From Pyrenophora tritici-repentis (taxonomy: Eukaryota; Ascomycota; Dothideomycetes; Pleosporales; Pleosporaceae), in the NCBI RefSeq assembly GCF_003171515.1, contig NC_089394.1:3286001-3350000 (forward strand): DNA of 64,000 nt, written 5' to 3'. Below the pieces are notes generated by a model, which saw only the letters and a list, made by a program, of their open reading frames with translations, made no database searches and was not told where the DNA came from. The stretch's first letter is position 1; each line of letters opens with the position of its first letter. This document shows, piece by piece, positions 30,601 through 41,600 of the stretch. The position numbers were made by a program, and so were the translations under genes.

Positions 30601-33600
30601 CCTCAGTGTCTCTTAGAATAAGATTAGTGCTTGTAAAACCTGATTTTCCAAGTATTTCATTCCATCGATCTTCTCGAATCAGGGGATTCAACGCCCGGTC
30701 AGGTTCGATACTCGTCCACCAGCCAGGCAATACACCAAATGCGAATGGAGTACACCGGAGGTCAGGCTGCATGTTTTCAATCAATAGCAGTTTGCCGCCC
30801 CTGGAAAGATCAATCAGTCCTATAGTCAAGACATACGAGGGTTTTCAGGTTAACTTACGGCTTCAAAAGAGATCTGACGTTGGCCAGTGTTCTCTGCAGG
30901 TCTGCAGTCGCATGAAGTACCTATTGATCTTATAAGCAAACAGAGTCTTGAACTGAAGTTTAGAACTCACATGGGTTGCTACTACAACGTCGTACGACTC
31001 CGCCTGAAACCCTTGAGCCGCAGGGTCACGCTCAATATCCAAGATGTCGTACTCCATAAGGCTGGACCATTTACTAAACCGTTTCCTTGCGCGTTCAAGA
31101 AATCCACCTGATAAATCCGTGAAATGGTACCGACCTATGCTCGCAAGGTCTGCAGTTGTTCTGGATCCAAGGACCTCTAGGATCACTTCGGTTGCACTGC
31201 CTGTTCCTGCTCCTACTTCCATTATACGTAAATTCGGACGGTTGAAACTAAGAGCTTCAAGATATTTTGCGAGTAGCGGCTTGATACTACCAGGAAACCC
31301 TGGTCGTAAGTTCGAGGCATCAAATTGGTTTCACCGAACATGAGCTCCAAAGGGTTGACTTCCTTCTTGAAAATCGGAATGATGTTTTCGCCAATACGGA
31401 CGAGAAGCTCGCCACGCGGACTAGCCATGCTGACCTCGTCATAGAGTGCTTCTCTGGATTTTCGGTCGGTTTTCAAACTTTCTAATATTTTCATTTCACA
31501 AAGCGGGTCTATGTCTCTTGCAATCCTTGCGGACTCAGATTGCATCCATGTGTGCATTTTGCGATGGTGAGGATGCAGTTCTTGAAGATCAAGGGACTTC
31601 GATTCATCCAAAGCCTTTGATATCATAAGGGCTGTTATGAGTTGATACTTTTCATGAACTTTCCGGAGTTCTTCCCCAGCAAGCTTTCTTTGCGTCGTAT
31701 CCTGGAGTGCTGTGGCCGTTGTAAGCAGATCAGTGCTCAGGTGCCAACAGGCGCTGTAACATTGGACTTGTTCTAGCCCATCGTTCAATTTGTTCGATAA
31801 GAGTTGGAGGTGTATTCCTTTGAAGAAAATCTGCTCTTCTCTCATCTCATCATCCCATACCCTGACATTCGACTTCCATTTAATCCGTGAAACCCGTTCA
31901 GTCGATCCGAAACTCTGGAATGAACGCCCGGGCAAATTACAAATATCTGCAGAGAGCCAGACCTCTTCCATATATGTCGCTAACATTTCCGATCCGACAG
32001 AGTCAGTATCAGGCGTGCAGATCAATAATAGAATATGAGTCATGCTCTCCATGGTAACTGGGTGAACAGTATGAGGCTGGAGGTATCCCATCGGCATATA
32101 GTCGGCAACACCGGGAACTGTCACTAACCCTTCACATTCTTCTGAGTTCTTTGATACTCGGATGTTCCTGAGGTTCCGCAGCAGTGGACCGAATTCAACT
32201 CCCATAGAATCCAACTTCCGGTAAAACTGGTCCAGGTCGACTTCTTGAGAGCATCGTTCTCTTAAATCAAAAAGCTGCTCTGCGCCGGACGTGCCAGTGC
32301 CAACAGCTCCGCTTGCGCTAACGATTGAATTTTGCACAAACATATACTCTACTATCACATAGCCAGAGCAATGCTCTATCCACCTATTTGTGTCCTTGTC
32401 GTATGATTTCATCGAAAACCTCCAAGGTTGAGAGTCAGAGCTATTGACATCCTCTTTCTGAAAGCTAAGCATTGTTTCAATTCCTTCGCTTGTGTCTGGG
32501 ACGACCAATGCGGCGGTCATCGAAACGTCACGCAACCGAAATCCCGAAGCGCGACGAGCTGGATCCGCAACTTGCTTTGCTGCTTCTATAGCAGCGAGCA
32601 AGTAGCCCACGCCTGGGAAGATTATCTTTTTGTTCATCTAGGAGAAGATTAGTAAGTTAGAAAGCACTCGTGTAAATAAAGTCGCACTAGCCTTATTTTC
32701 CCTGAGCCACGGCAACTCGGATGTCCGGAGGAAATTCCGCCATCTTGGATTAGATTCATCCAATCAATCACTCGGGATCCAAATAATTCATTTCTTGATG
32801 AAGACGGTTTCGGACGTTGCTGATAATTCTACTTCTTTGCTGGTAGACCTTCTCGTGGTTGAAACAATATGGCGGTAGATCATTCAACATGGTTGAAGGC
32901 ATGAAGCCTGAAGCAGACAACGGGAAATTGACTGCAGACAGAATTACGGGGTAGCCACGGCAATATAAAGCGCCCATTGCATCTAGGGTTGTCGTAGTGC
33001 TCTTTTGATTTCTGGTAATCAAGTGTGAATACCGAATGTCCTTGTGGTGTGAAGTAGACGACAAAGTCTCCCGGATCGCGCTACGAAGTGCAGAATGTGG
33101 ACCCAGTTCGATGATATCATGTATACCACTAACAGTACCCTCTTGGCCACTGTCTGAACATGCCTCTATGATGGCATCCGTAAATCTTACTGGTTGTAGA
33201 AGATGTCGAACCCAATAGTCCCCACGTGCTGTTTCGTTGGGGTTGATGGTCGAACCGGTAAGCGATGAGACGAGCTTTATGTCTTGAGAACTTTCAAGTT
33301 TTCCTCCATATGAAAGGTCGTCTAACAATGATGCATACTCATTGGCAACTTCTTCCATGTGCACTGAGTGATACGCAACTCGGCCAGGCAACAGACGTGA
33401 AAAGACATTGTCTCTCTCTAACATGGCTTGGAGGTCCTGAATATTGCTCCGGATTCCGGTCACTGTGATGTTTTTGGGGCTATTGAAACAACCGACTTGA
33501 AGTCCTTTTCTTGTTTCAGGTTCCAATTTCCTTAAATAATTACCAACAACTTCCATCGACGCGCCAACAGCCATCATTGCGCATTTGTCCTCTTTGTCTA

Positions 33601-35932
33601 GTTTAGAGCACACATAACCCCGATAATATCCAATTTTCCATGCGGCTTCGCGAGAAATACCTCTTGCACAATATGCTGCAGCAACCTCACCAGCGGAGTG
33701 ACCCACTGCAACAGACGGAAGGACATTCCAAGTAGTTAGCAGGTCAACAAAGGCAACTTGTAAAGCTGTACCTGCGGACTGTGACAGCAATGGATGATTG
33801 ATGTCAAGATCTTCATTGCGTCCTTCAAATACATCTAGATAGGTTTGCAGTTAGAATTGGTTCTATTAAACTTAGTAATGGAGTTAAAGGTAGAGCTTGC
33901 CTTTGAGAACCCAGGGACTACCGAGTCTTTTCATATAAGAGGACGCATCTTCGATGCTCTTTCTAAAGCCGGGATAGATCATCAAACTTGAACCCATGCC
34001 TAACCACTGTGCTCCCTGGCCAGTAAAGACGAATGCGATCCGTTCCTCTTTCAGGGCAGAACGGAAGGCAGAGTGACTCTTAGCGGTAAGTCGAGAACTC
34101 AACTCTGTTAAGGAGCTGGCGACAAAGGAAGATCTCCATCTGAGCGCCGAACGTTTCTCCGAAAGAGTGAAAGCAAGATCTTTGAGGTATTGGGTCTCTG
34201 AGCGTATGTTTTCGGACCCTATAACAGACCTAATATGGGTCGCAAGCTTTTCGGAGGCTTTTCGAAGATCCTGTTCGTCAGAGGCAGAAAGGACAAATAC
34301 AAGTGGTTTTCCTCCATCCTCTGTTTCTTTTGATTCAATGATACTCGGAATGGTATCTTCACTTTCGAGAATATCATCTATGCCTACTTAGTTGTGGGTT
34401 GCCCTATATTGGAGGATTAATGCTGCTTACCGTTCCTCGTTCGGGTTGATGAGTTCCTGTAATTGTCGGCGTCGTCGAGCACCACATGTGCATTAGTACC
34501 CCCAAACCCAAACGAGTTAATCGATACTCGACGGACTCCCTGTGCAAGGCCAGGGAATTTGGTGCTTTGCAAATTGAATGTTTGCATGTCGGTATATTAG
34601 GATTAACTTTCTCCAAGTTTACAGCTGGTGGAATCGCCTGCTGTTCCAGCATGAGAACAGCTTTGACCAACCCAGCTAGCCCAGCGCCCCTCTAGGTGGC
34701 CTAGACCTGCCTTGATTGATCCGATATAAAGTGGTCGTTGCCTTGCTCTGGTTTCAAAGGCAGATACAATGCCCTCGATCTCCAAGGGATCCCCGACCTG
34801 AGTTCCGGTACCGTGTGCTTCAACATACGCTGTCTGATCCATGTCTAGATGTGCACTAGCATAGACACTTCGAATCAGAGCAGCCTGCGCTGTCTGACTT
34901 GGTAGTGTAATTCCTGGAGTCTTGCCATCGTGACTCGTTCCCGTTGCACGAACGATTGCGCGAATAACGTTTCCATCCTGAATTGCGGAGCTGAGTGGTT
35001 TTACAATGAGGGTGCTAACGCCTTCACCACGACCATAACCATTTGCACGATGATCAAAACTAAAGCATTGACCGTCAGGCGAGAGTACGCCAAGGTTCGT
35101 TAACTGAAGAAAAGCTGCTGGGTGTTCAATAACATTGACTCCGCTTATAATTGACTAACCATAATATCAGCATATTACCATGTGAATTGTGGTGTTACCA
35201 TACCATGTCAGAATCTTTTGATCTGACACTCAGGCAGCCTTGGTGGAAAGCTACGAGACTGCTCGAGCATGCTGTATCAATCGTCTGACTTGTCCCTCGC
35301 AAGTCATAGAACCAGCTAATTCTATTGGCCAGGATTGATGGGCTCGTTCCTGTAGCTTTGTTCTTATAGCACATCTCAAGGTCTTCGTTAGCAAAGGCCA
35401 GGTGATCGTTATTTGAGCTTCCGACAAATACAGATGTTCGAGAAGTAGCCACGTCTTTGGCAGATAGGCCAGCTGTGAACCTCATTGGGCATGGTTAGCA
35501 GATATACGAATATCTCATCGCAATGAGTGGAGAGAGGATGGACGGTCCTGTACCATTTTCAAGAGCATGATAGACGTTTTCCAAGAGAAGCTTTTGCTGG
35601 GGGTCCATTGCTGTGATATCGTTCTCTGGCAACTTGAAAAAAGATGTATCGAACGAGTATATGTTGTTTTCAAAAAATAGCCACGAGTTGTGCAAGTAGT
35701 TCCACATGTTCTGGATCTGGATGGTAGTAACTTGCAACCTTGAATCGATTCTCAGGTACAGTGCCCACAGCAGATCTTCCTTCTGACAAGAATTTCCACA
35801 AATTTCCACAATCTGTTGCATCTCAGCAAATCGACAAGCGACACCGATAATTGCTAGTGGTTCTGTCGAAAGAGATGGTGCCTCGTGTGGTACGGGATCA
35901 TCCTTGGGAAAGCAAGTCGTGATATCTGTCAT
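27668..35932 (-). pseudogene. PKS1: highly reducing polyketide synthase, multiply frameshifted
   Basis: Minus strand, ATG 35932, stop 27668. Domains in order: ketosynthase (PLAIIGVACRF near 35855, active-site DTACSSSL near 35275, HGTGTQVGDP near 34810); acyltransferase (FVFTGQGAQW, GHSAGEVAAAY near 33700); dehydratase from about 32740; C-methyltransferase with MEVGAGTGSAT at 31222; enoyl reductase about 30000-28930; ketoreductase with ILAGGLGGLG near 28820 and NYVAANTF; ACP with GVDSL near 27820. No release domain follows. Introns are short, and two have GC donors (about 33900 and 32690). Frameshifts are needed in the KS N-terminus (about 35640-35830, several), at about 34685, 34600, 34555, 31320 and 30070. 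The dehydratase has lost its catalytic residues. Lies head to head with PKS2. The product is unknown. Confidence 0.85.
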
Positions 35933-36231
35933 ACTGGATGCAGTGGAATTTTCTTAGGCTGATCTTCTTGATTCGAAAGAATTGATGTATTGTATGGATG
36001 ATTCTAAAGTACTTTCGTTTGCTATGTAGCGCTTTCATCGGAGCTGGACTTAATAGCAAAGCTGAAGAGAAGATTCCAGAACCAATGCATGTGGTTATTT
36101 GATCCAAACCTTCACCGATTAGATGAGCTAGTACCGTATAGAATGTAAGATTTGTTGACTTTACACGTCATTGTGGTAATAATATGCATTGCGGGGCATC
36201 GGTAGGTTGAACGCTGGATTGGTTGGGACTA

Positions 36232-36705
36232 CAGTCATTAGCGATTGCGGCTTCACCCCTACACTCTCATGCACTTGCAGCTTCCGCTTTGCACACGCGG
36301 CTCAATTGTCATCTTGCATGGGCCATCAATTCTCCCAGTACACGCTTGCTCAGAAGAGGCTTAGACTCCATAGGTATCTCCGTTTGATTGGCCGGAGTAT
36401 TGAGGAGAAGATTGACCCGTGGCATTGCTGACAAGAGCTAGCACTATTTGGGTAAGGTCACTATTGGATGAGAGAGGCTTAGCATGGGATCAAAAGCCGC
36501 CTGCTTACAGAAACCGGAAGCTGCAAGTGCATGAGAGTGTACACGCAGCTGCGCAACGGTTTTTGATAGCCCCACGTTCTGTATATGGCTTAGCGCTAGA
36601 TGTCTGCCGCAAGATAGCTGGTTTGATTGGCCAGTTGTCGATCTAACGGTGACTGATTTTGTGGCATGTTACACGAAGAGGTGAAGCCACAATCCCTAAT
36701 GACTG
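36232..36705 (+). mobile_element. TIR element family E, copy 3, carrying a nested family D MITE
   Basis: Ends CAGTCATTAGCGATTGCGGC and GCCACAATCCCTAATGACTG are complementary, with TA on both sides (36230-36231, 36706-36707). A 278-bp family D MITE splits it at a TA; the empty site CTTACACGCAG is seen in copy 2 near 9418. It lies upstream of PKS1 between the two PKS genes. Confidence 0.8.
36262..36539. mobile_element. MITE family D, copy 2
   Basis: 278 bp, CACTCTCATGCACTTGCAGC to the complementary GCTGCAAGTGCATGAGAGTG, TA at both sides (36260-36261, 36540-36541). Perfect terminal repeats of about 25 bp, less mutated than copy 1. Confidence 0.85.
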
Positions 36706-36713
36706 TACATAAC

Positions 36714-36862
36714 TAGTACTACGAAACAGTAAAAATCATTTTATTGACTGATTTTTCTCGGTCTAACCTAATTTAAATGAGTTATTGACGTGTTATCATT
36801 GCATTAATCATTACACGTCATTGATTGCGATCCCACGTCAAAATAACTAATGTGTACAGAGA
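36714..36862 (-). repeat. Repeat F, copy 2
   Basis: Reverse complement of 9238-9383, ending in GATCCCACGTCAAAATAACTA. Directly follows family E copy 3. Confidence 0.6.
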
Positions 36863-37142
36863 TGCCTTTCAAAAGTTCTCACTGACAAGGGTGTCTATCG
36901 GGCCGACTGTCTTGGCTCCCACCATGATTTTCTTTAAAGCTGGACTAGCAGCTATACTGTATTTGGTCAGTGTGTGCAACAGTTCAGCCAATGCAACACC
37001 CCACTAAGATGCGTGCGTGCTAAAAAGAAGAATCTTCTAACCACCTCCAAAACATTAATAATTATAATCGATAAGCTCAGCTTTATGTTGTGGGTGGACT
37101 GCCTGCTGATTCGGTGCAGCTGCTTGTCTAGAGCTAGAAATA
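36863..37142. other. Spacer before G3, no gene seen
   Basis: Unassigned sequence between repeat F and the pogo copy. A TA precedes the G3 inverted repeat. Confidence 0.3.
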
Positions 37143-38549
37143 ACGTGTCTGTGCGCGTGATGCCCATAATCGCGTGCCGCACACCCACCAATATCGCGAC
37201 GACGGCAAAGTTGAGGCTGTGCAGCCACGTACAATAACTATTATCGCGAGATTTTCCGGTGTATTGATCTATAGACGTAGCTCTACAACTTTGTCTATCT
37301 ATATTTTGCCGGAGTATTGACGGCCCGGCCGCGTCGGGTGGTTGTTGGTGGGGGAGCCGGTGCAGCCACCTCAGCCAGAGTGCACCCGCAGCACCCACGC
37401 GTCGTTTTTTTGGCTGTTGCTTTGCAGCGGGCTTTGAAGCCTTACGCTTGCCCGATTGGGGTTGTTGTATAGCCTTTGCAGCGTCGCGATCGCGTCGTTT
37501 GGCGTCAAGTTCGGCAGCCTTTACAGCCTTGGCTTCATCCCGCACCTTCTTTGCCTCCTCACGCGCCGCCGCGCTGCCTCTTTGATCTTAAGTTGATAGA
37601 TCCTGTTGTTCTCCTTTGCCTCTTTCAACTCTATCTTATCAAGTAGCTCTTTCTCCTTCTCCTTCTCCTTCACTAGCTGCCTGAAGCGGGCCTCTCGAAG
37701 CTTGCACGGCGACCAAAAACTGCCCCTGAATGGAACGCTTTTCGCTGCTGTAGATCTAGGGGAGGTTCGTGCCGATTGCGGGGCTTCTGGTGAACGTGTA
37801 GCGCCGCGCGCAGTGCGTCCTTCTCGTACTCGGCGATCTCTTTGGCAGCCTGGAGGCGGAGGAGTATTTCTGAGAGGTTGTTGCCGCAATAGAGCTCGGA
37901 TCGTAGGCCTGATTAATGAGGTTCGTGATAGTAGCTCTACTCACGTTCACTAGTGGCGCGGTGCTGTTAGTGTTGACTTTCGGAACTTTTTAAGTACTAC
38001 TTCGGGATCTATAGGAGCTATCCCAGTGGCTTTAAATGCCTTCAACGCGTGCTTCTTAATGAAAGAGGAGTCCCAGGCAGGCTTGAAAAGACGGTAGAAG
38101 TCATCCTTCCTCACAGCTAAGAGACCGTGGCTCGCCTGGAGGTAGTGCTGCAAGCTGAGTGAGTACGCGGCTGCCAGAGGTTTGAACATTACCACATCGA
38201 GTGGCTGCAGCGTATGGGTACTATGGGGGGGTAGTATGAGTAACATAATATTGGGGCGATCGCGTAGTCAATAAACTCCATAGTAACGTGACTCCCATGG
38301 CCGTCAAGGATGAGTAAGCGTGTGTGATTGCCGGCCTTCTCCTTCGTATGGCGATCAAACACCTGTTCGAGCCATGCCAGGCCTACCTGATCATTGGTCC
38401 ACCCTGAGGGACTTGAGGTAACGTAGACTGGATCGTCAATTGCGATATCATCACCCTGGCGTACATGTTGCCCGAAGTAGCTTCGTATATAATCGCGGGC
38501 GGTAACGTACTCCCATCAGCACATATAGCAGCGATAACAGTGATCCAAT
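37143..38549 (-). mobile_element. pogo element G3, 5' half lost in the assembly gap
   Basis: Nearly identical to G1, reversed; begins at the same ACGTGTCTGTGCGCGTGATG inverted repeat and runs through the 3' end of the transposase (stop at 37295) to the block around residue 200 before the N run. Relative to G1 it lacks single G or C residues at several places (for example near 37382-37400, 37569, 37890 and 37955), while it keeps the C7 run that is C6 in G1. Confidence 0.85.
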
Positions 38550-38609
38550 NNNNNNNNNNNNNNNNNNNNNNNNNNNNNNNNNNNNNNNNNNNNNNNNNNN
38601 NNNNNNNNN
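38550..38609. other. Assembly gap (60 N)
   Basis: A run of N. It separates the middle of transposon G3 from the ketosynthase of PKS2 without any transition sequence, so the true missing length is unknown and is probably larger than 60 bases. Confidence 1.
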
Positions 38610-41600
38610 GCGTGGTAGCAATACTGGGTGCTATATCGGCGAATTCGGCGAAGACTGGGCCGACGTCAACGCAAAAGAAACGCAGCACATAGGCGGTTAT
38701 CGTGCCACTGGGTTCGAAGATTTTGCTCTAAGCAACAGAATTCTTATGAGTTTGATTTACGCGGTCCTAGCATGACTGTAAAGACTGCTTGTTCTTCATC
38801 GCTTGTCTGTCTTGATCTAGCATGCGAAGCAATTCGCAATGGCAAGTGTGACGCTGCACTCGTAGGTGGCATTAATCTGATTTTTTCACCAACTATGTGG
38901 ATTACGTTGAACGACATGGAATTGTTATCTCCGAGGGTCAGTCCAGGCCATTTGATGCCACGGCCGACGGTTACGCTCGTGGCGAAGCTGTCAACATGGT
39001 TCTAGTCAGGAAGTTAAGTTCTGCTTTACGAGACAAGGATTCAATTCGTGCTTTGATTCGTGGAACTGGAGTCAACAGCGACGGTCGCACGTTGGGAATG
39101 GTTGTTCCAAATCCTCTTGCACAAGCAAATCTCATACGTCGCACCTACTCAGCCGCCGGAATACCAAACCTGAGTGAAACGGCAATAATCGAGTGTCATG
39201 CTACAGGTACACAAGTAGGAGATTCACTTGAAGCTAAGGCTATAGCGGACTGCTTTGGTGATAAAGGTATCATTATTACATCAGTAAGTTGGTACATGTT
39301 TCTGAAGTGGAAGCTGTTGTTAATAATTTGTAGGTTAAAGCAAATGTTGGACACGCAGAGGGTGCAGCGGGATTGACTAGTGTGATAAAGAGTGTTTTAG
39401 CTTTAGAGCACCGCATGGTTTTACCAAATATCAGTTTCGAGACACCGAATCCAAAGAGTAGGTCAAGCATACGCCATAAACTCAGGATTTTTTTTAACTT
39501 TCCAAACAGTTCCTTTCAAGGAGTGCAAGCTCCATGTCCCGATCGAAACGGAACCTTGGCCTAAGGGCCGCGCTGAAAGAATCAGTGTAAATTCATTTGG
39601 CATTGGAGGTGTTAATGCACATGTACGTCTGCTTTCAATTTATATCGTTGCGGTAGTAAACAGAGATCATGTAAAAGCAACATCACTAAACAGTAAATAG
39701 GTCATTATTGAATCGTATCGGCAATTCAACCTCGACTTGCAGATCGACGCTAAACGTGAGTCGCCTATGAATTCTTAAATCACCGCAAGTCTCCGCCGCT
39801 GGCTTTCTAACTAATTTCTGTCCAGTTCGGAGATCTTCAACTAATGAAACTTGGTTCACACATCCGAGTGAGCAGACATATGTGGCACTCCCAGACGCAG
39901 GCAACCTTAACGATAAGACATCTCCGGTCGGTAACCAGCATGAATTCATCAACAACAGCTACTTCAATAATGATGATTCTGAGAAAATTCGGTGCCAGCA
40001 GACCTCTGGGTCTAATTTGCTACTATTCTCTGCTTATAATGCAGAATCACTCCAAGAGCAAGTCCATAGCCACATACAATTCGCCCAGGACCAGAGACAA
40101 TTAGAACTCCATGACCTCGCATACACTTTGGCTAACAAGCGAGAACATCGTCCTCATCGCTCTTTCGTTGTTACAAGTGGACACATGTGCACGCCACAAC
40201 TTTCAGATTCGCTCACTACCAGTGTTCCATCGGTTTTGGATGGCTGGAATGAGATCAAAGCTATTTTAGTATTCACCGGACAGGGTGCGCAATGGCCTAC
40301 AATGGGGGCACACCTTTGGGATACAAACATCATTTTTAGGGAGACAATCCAGAAACTGGACCGATTTTTGCAGACTATGGAGACACCGCCACTATGGAAG
40401 ATCGAGCACGAGTTGCATAAAGGCGAGAATGATAGCCGAGTGTACAGTGCTGAGCTTGGCCATCCTCTTTGTGTGGCTATACAGATAGCTCTCGTGGACG
40501 TTATTCGTTCTTGGGGAGTTATTCCCCATGGTGTGATTGGACATTCATCGGGTGAGGCAGCTGCCGCCTATGCCAGTGGAGCTATCACAGCGGAGGCTGC
40601 AATAGCAGTCGCAGCATCCCGCGGATTTAGTAATGTCCCAGTAAAAGAAGAGGCTCCATGGCAGCAGTCGGACTTGGTAGAGATGATGTGTTGCCTTTTC
40701 TGTTACCTGGGGTGGACATTGCTTGCGAGAACAGTCAACTGAGCACAACTTTATCCGGAGATACAGAAGCTGTCAAGGAGGTCCTCAGAAATATCCAGGC
40801 CGAACGACCTGGAGTATTGGCTCGCCTCTTACGGGTGGAGAGAGCGTATCATTCTCACCATATGCTCCGGCACGGGAAACTTATGAGAAACAAATCACGC
40901 CTTACGTCCAAAGCTGTAGCCCTACGATACCCTTTTATTCTTCGGTCACTGGAAAGCTTCTGACTGGAGACAGTTGTCTTGATGCGCAATACTGGCGTGC
41001 TAATATGGAGCGTCCTGTTCTATTCAACTCTGCTCTACGTTCTTCATTCGAAGAGATCTTACCAAGCGATACTGACAAGGCTGTTTTGATTGAGATTGGC
41101 CCTCATCCCGCGCTTGCTGGACCGATTGGCCAGATCCTCAGGGATACTGGCCGTAATAACCATATCTTGCACATCGGCTCTCTTCGCAGAGGCAACCCTT
41201 GTGATGAGAGCCTGATGTATCTCGCTGGCAAGCTCTATCAACAAGGCCTCCCTCTGAATTACGAGGTTCTCTGTCCACCGGGGAAATTTGTCAAAAATCT
41301 TCCTCGTTACCCCTGGAAGCAAGATATAACCCACTGGCTCGAGCCACGGATTTCTCGAGAATGGAGATTTCGCGAACATCCCCCACACGAGCTTCTTGGA
41401 AGCAGAGTCTTCGAGTCAGCAGCCAATGAGCCTGTATGGAGAAAGGTATTCACTCTTAATGAAGTCCCTTGGCTAGCTGGACACGAAGTGAATGGCGATA
41501 TCATTTTCCCTGCCGCTGGTTATATTGCCATGGTCGGCGAAGCTATTCAGCAATTGTCTGAAACTGAAGATGGAAGTTCTGATGGCACGTTCAGCATGAG

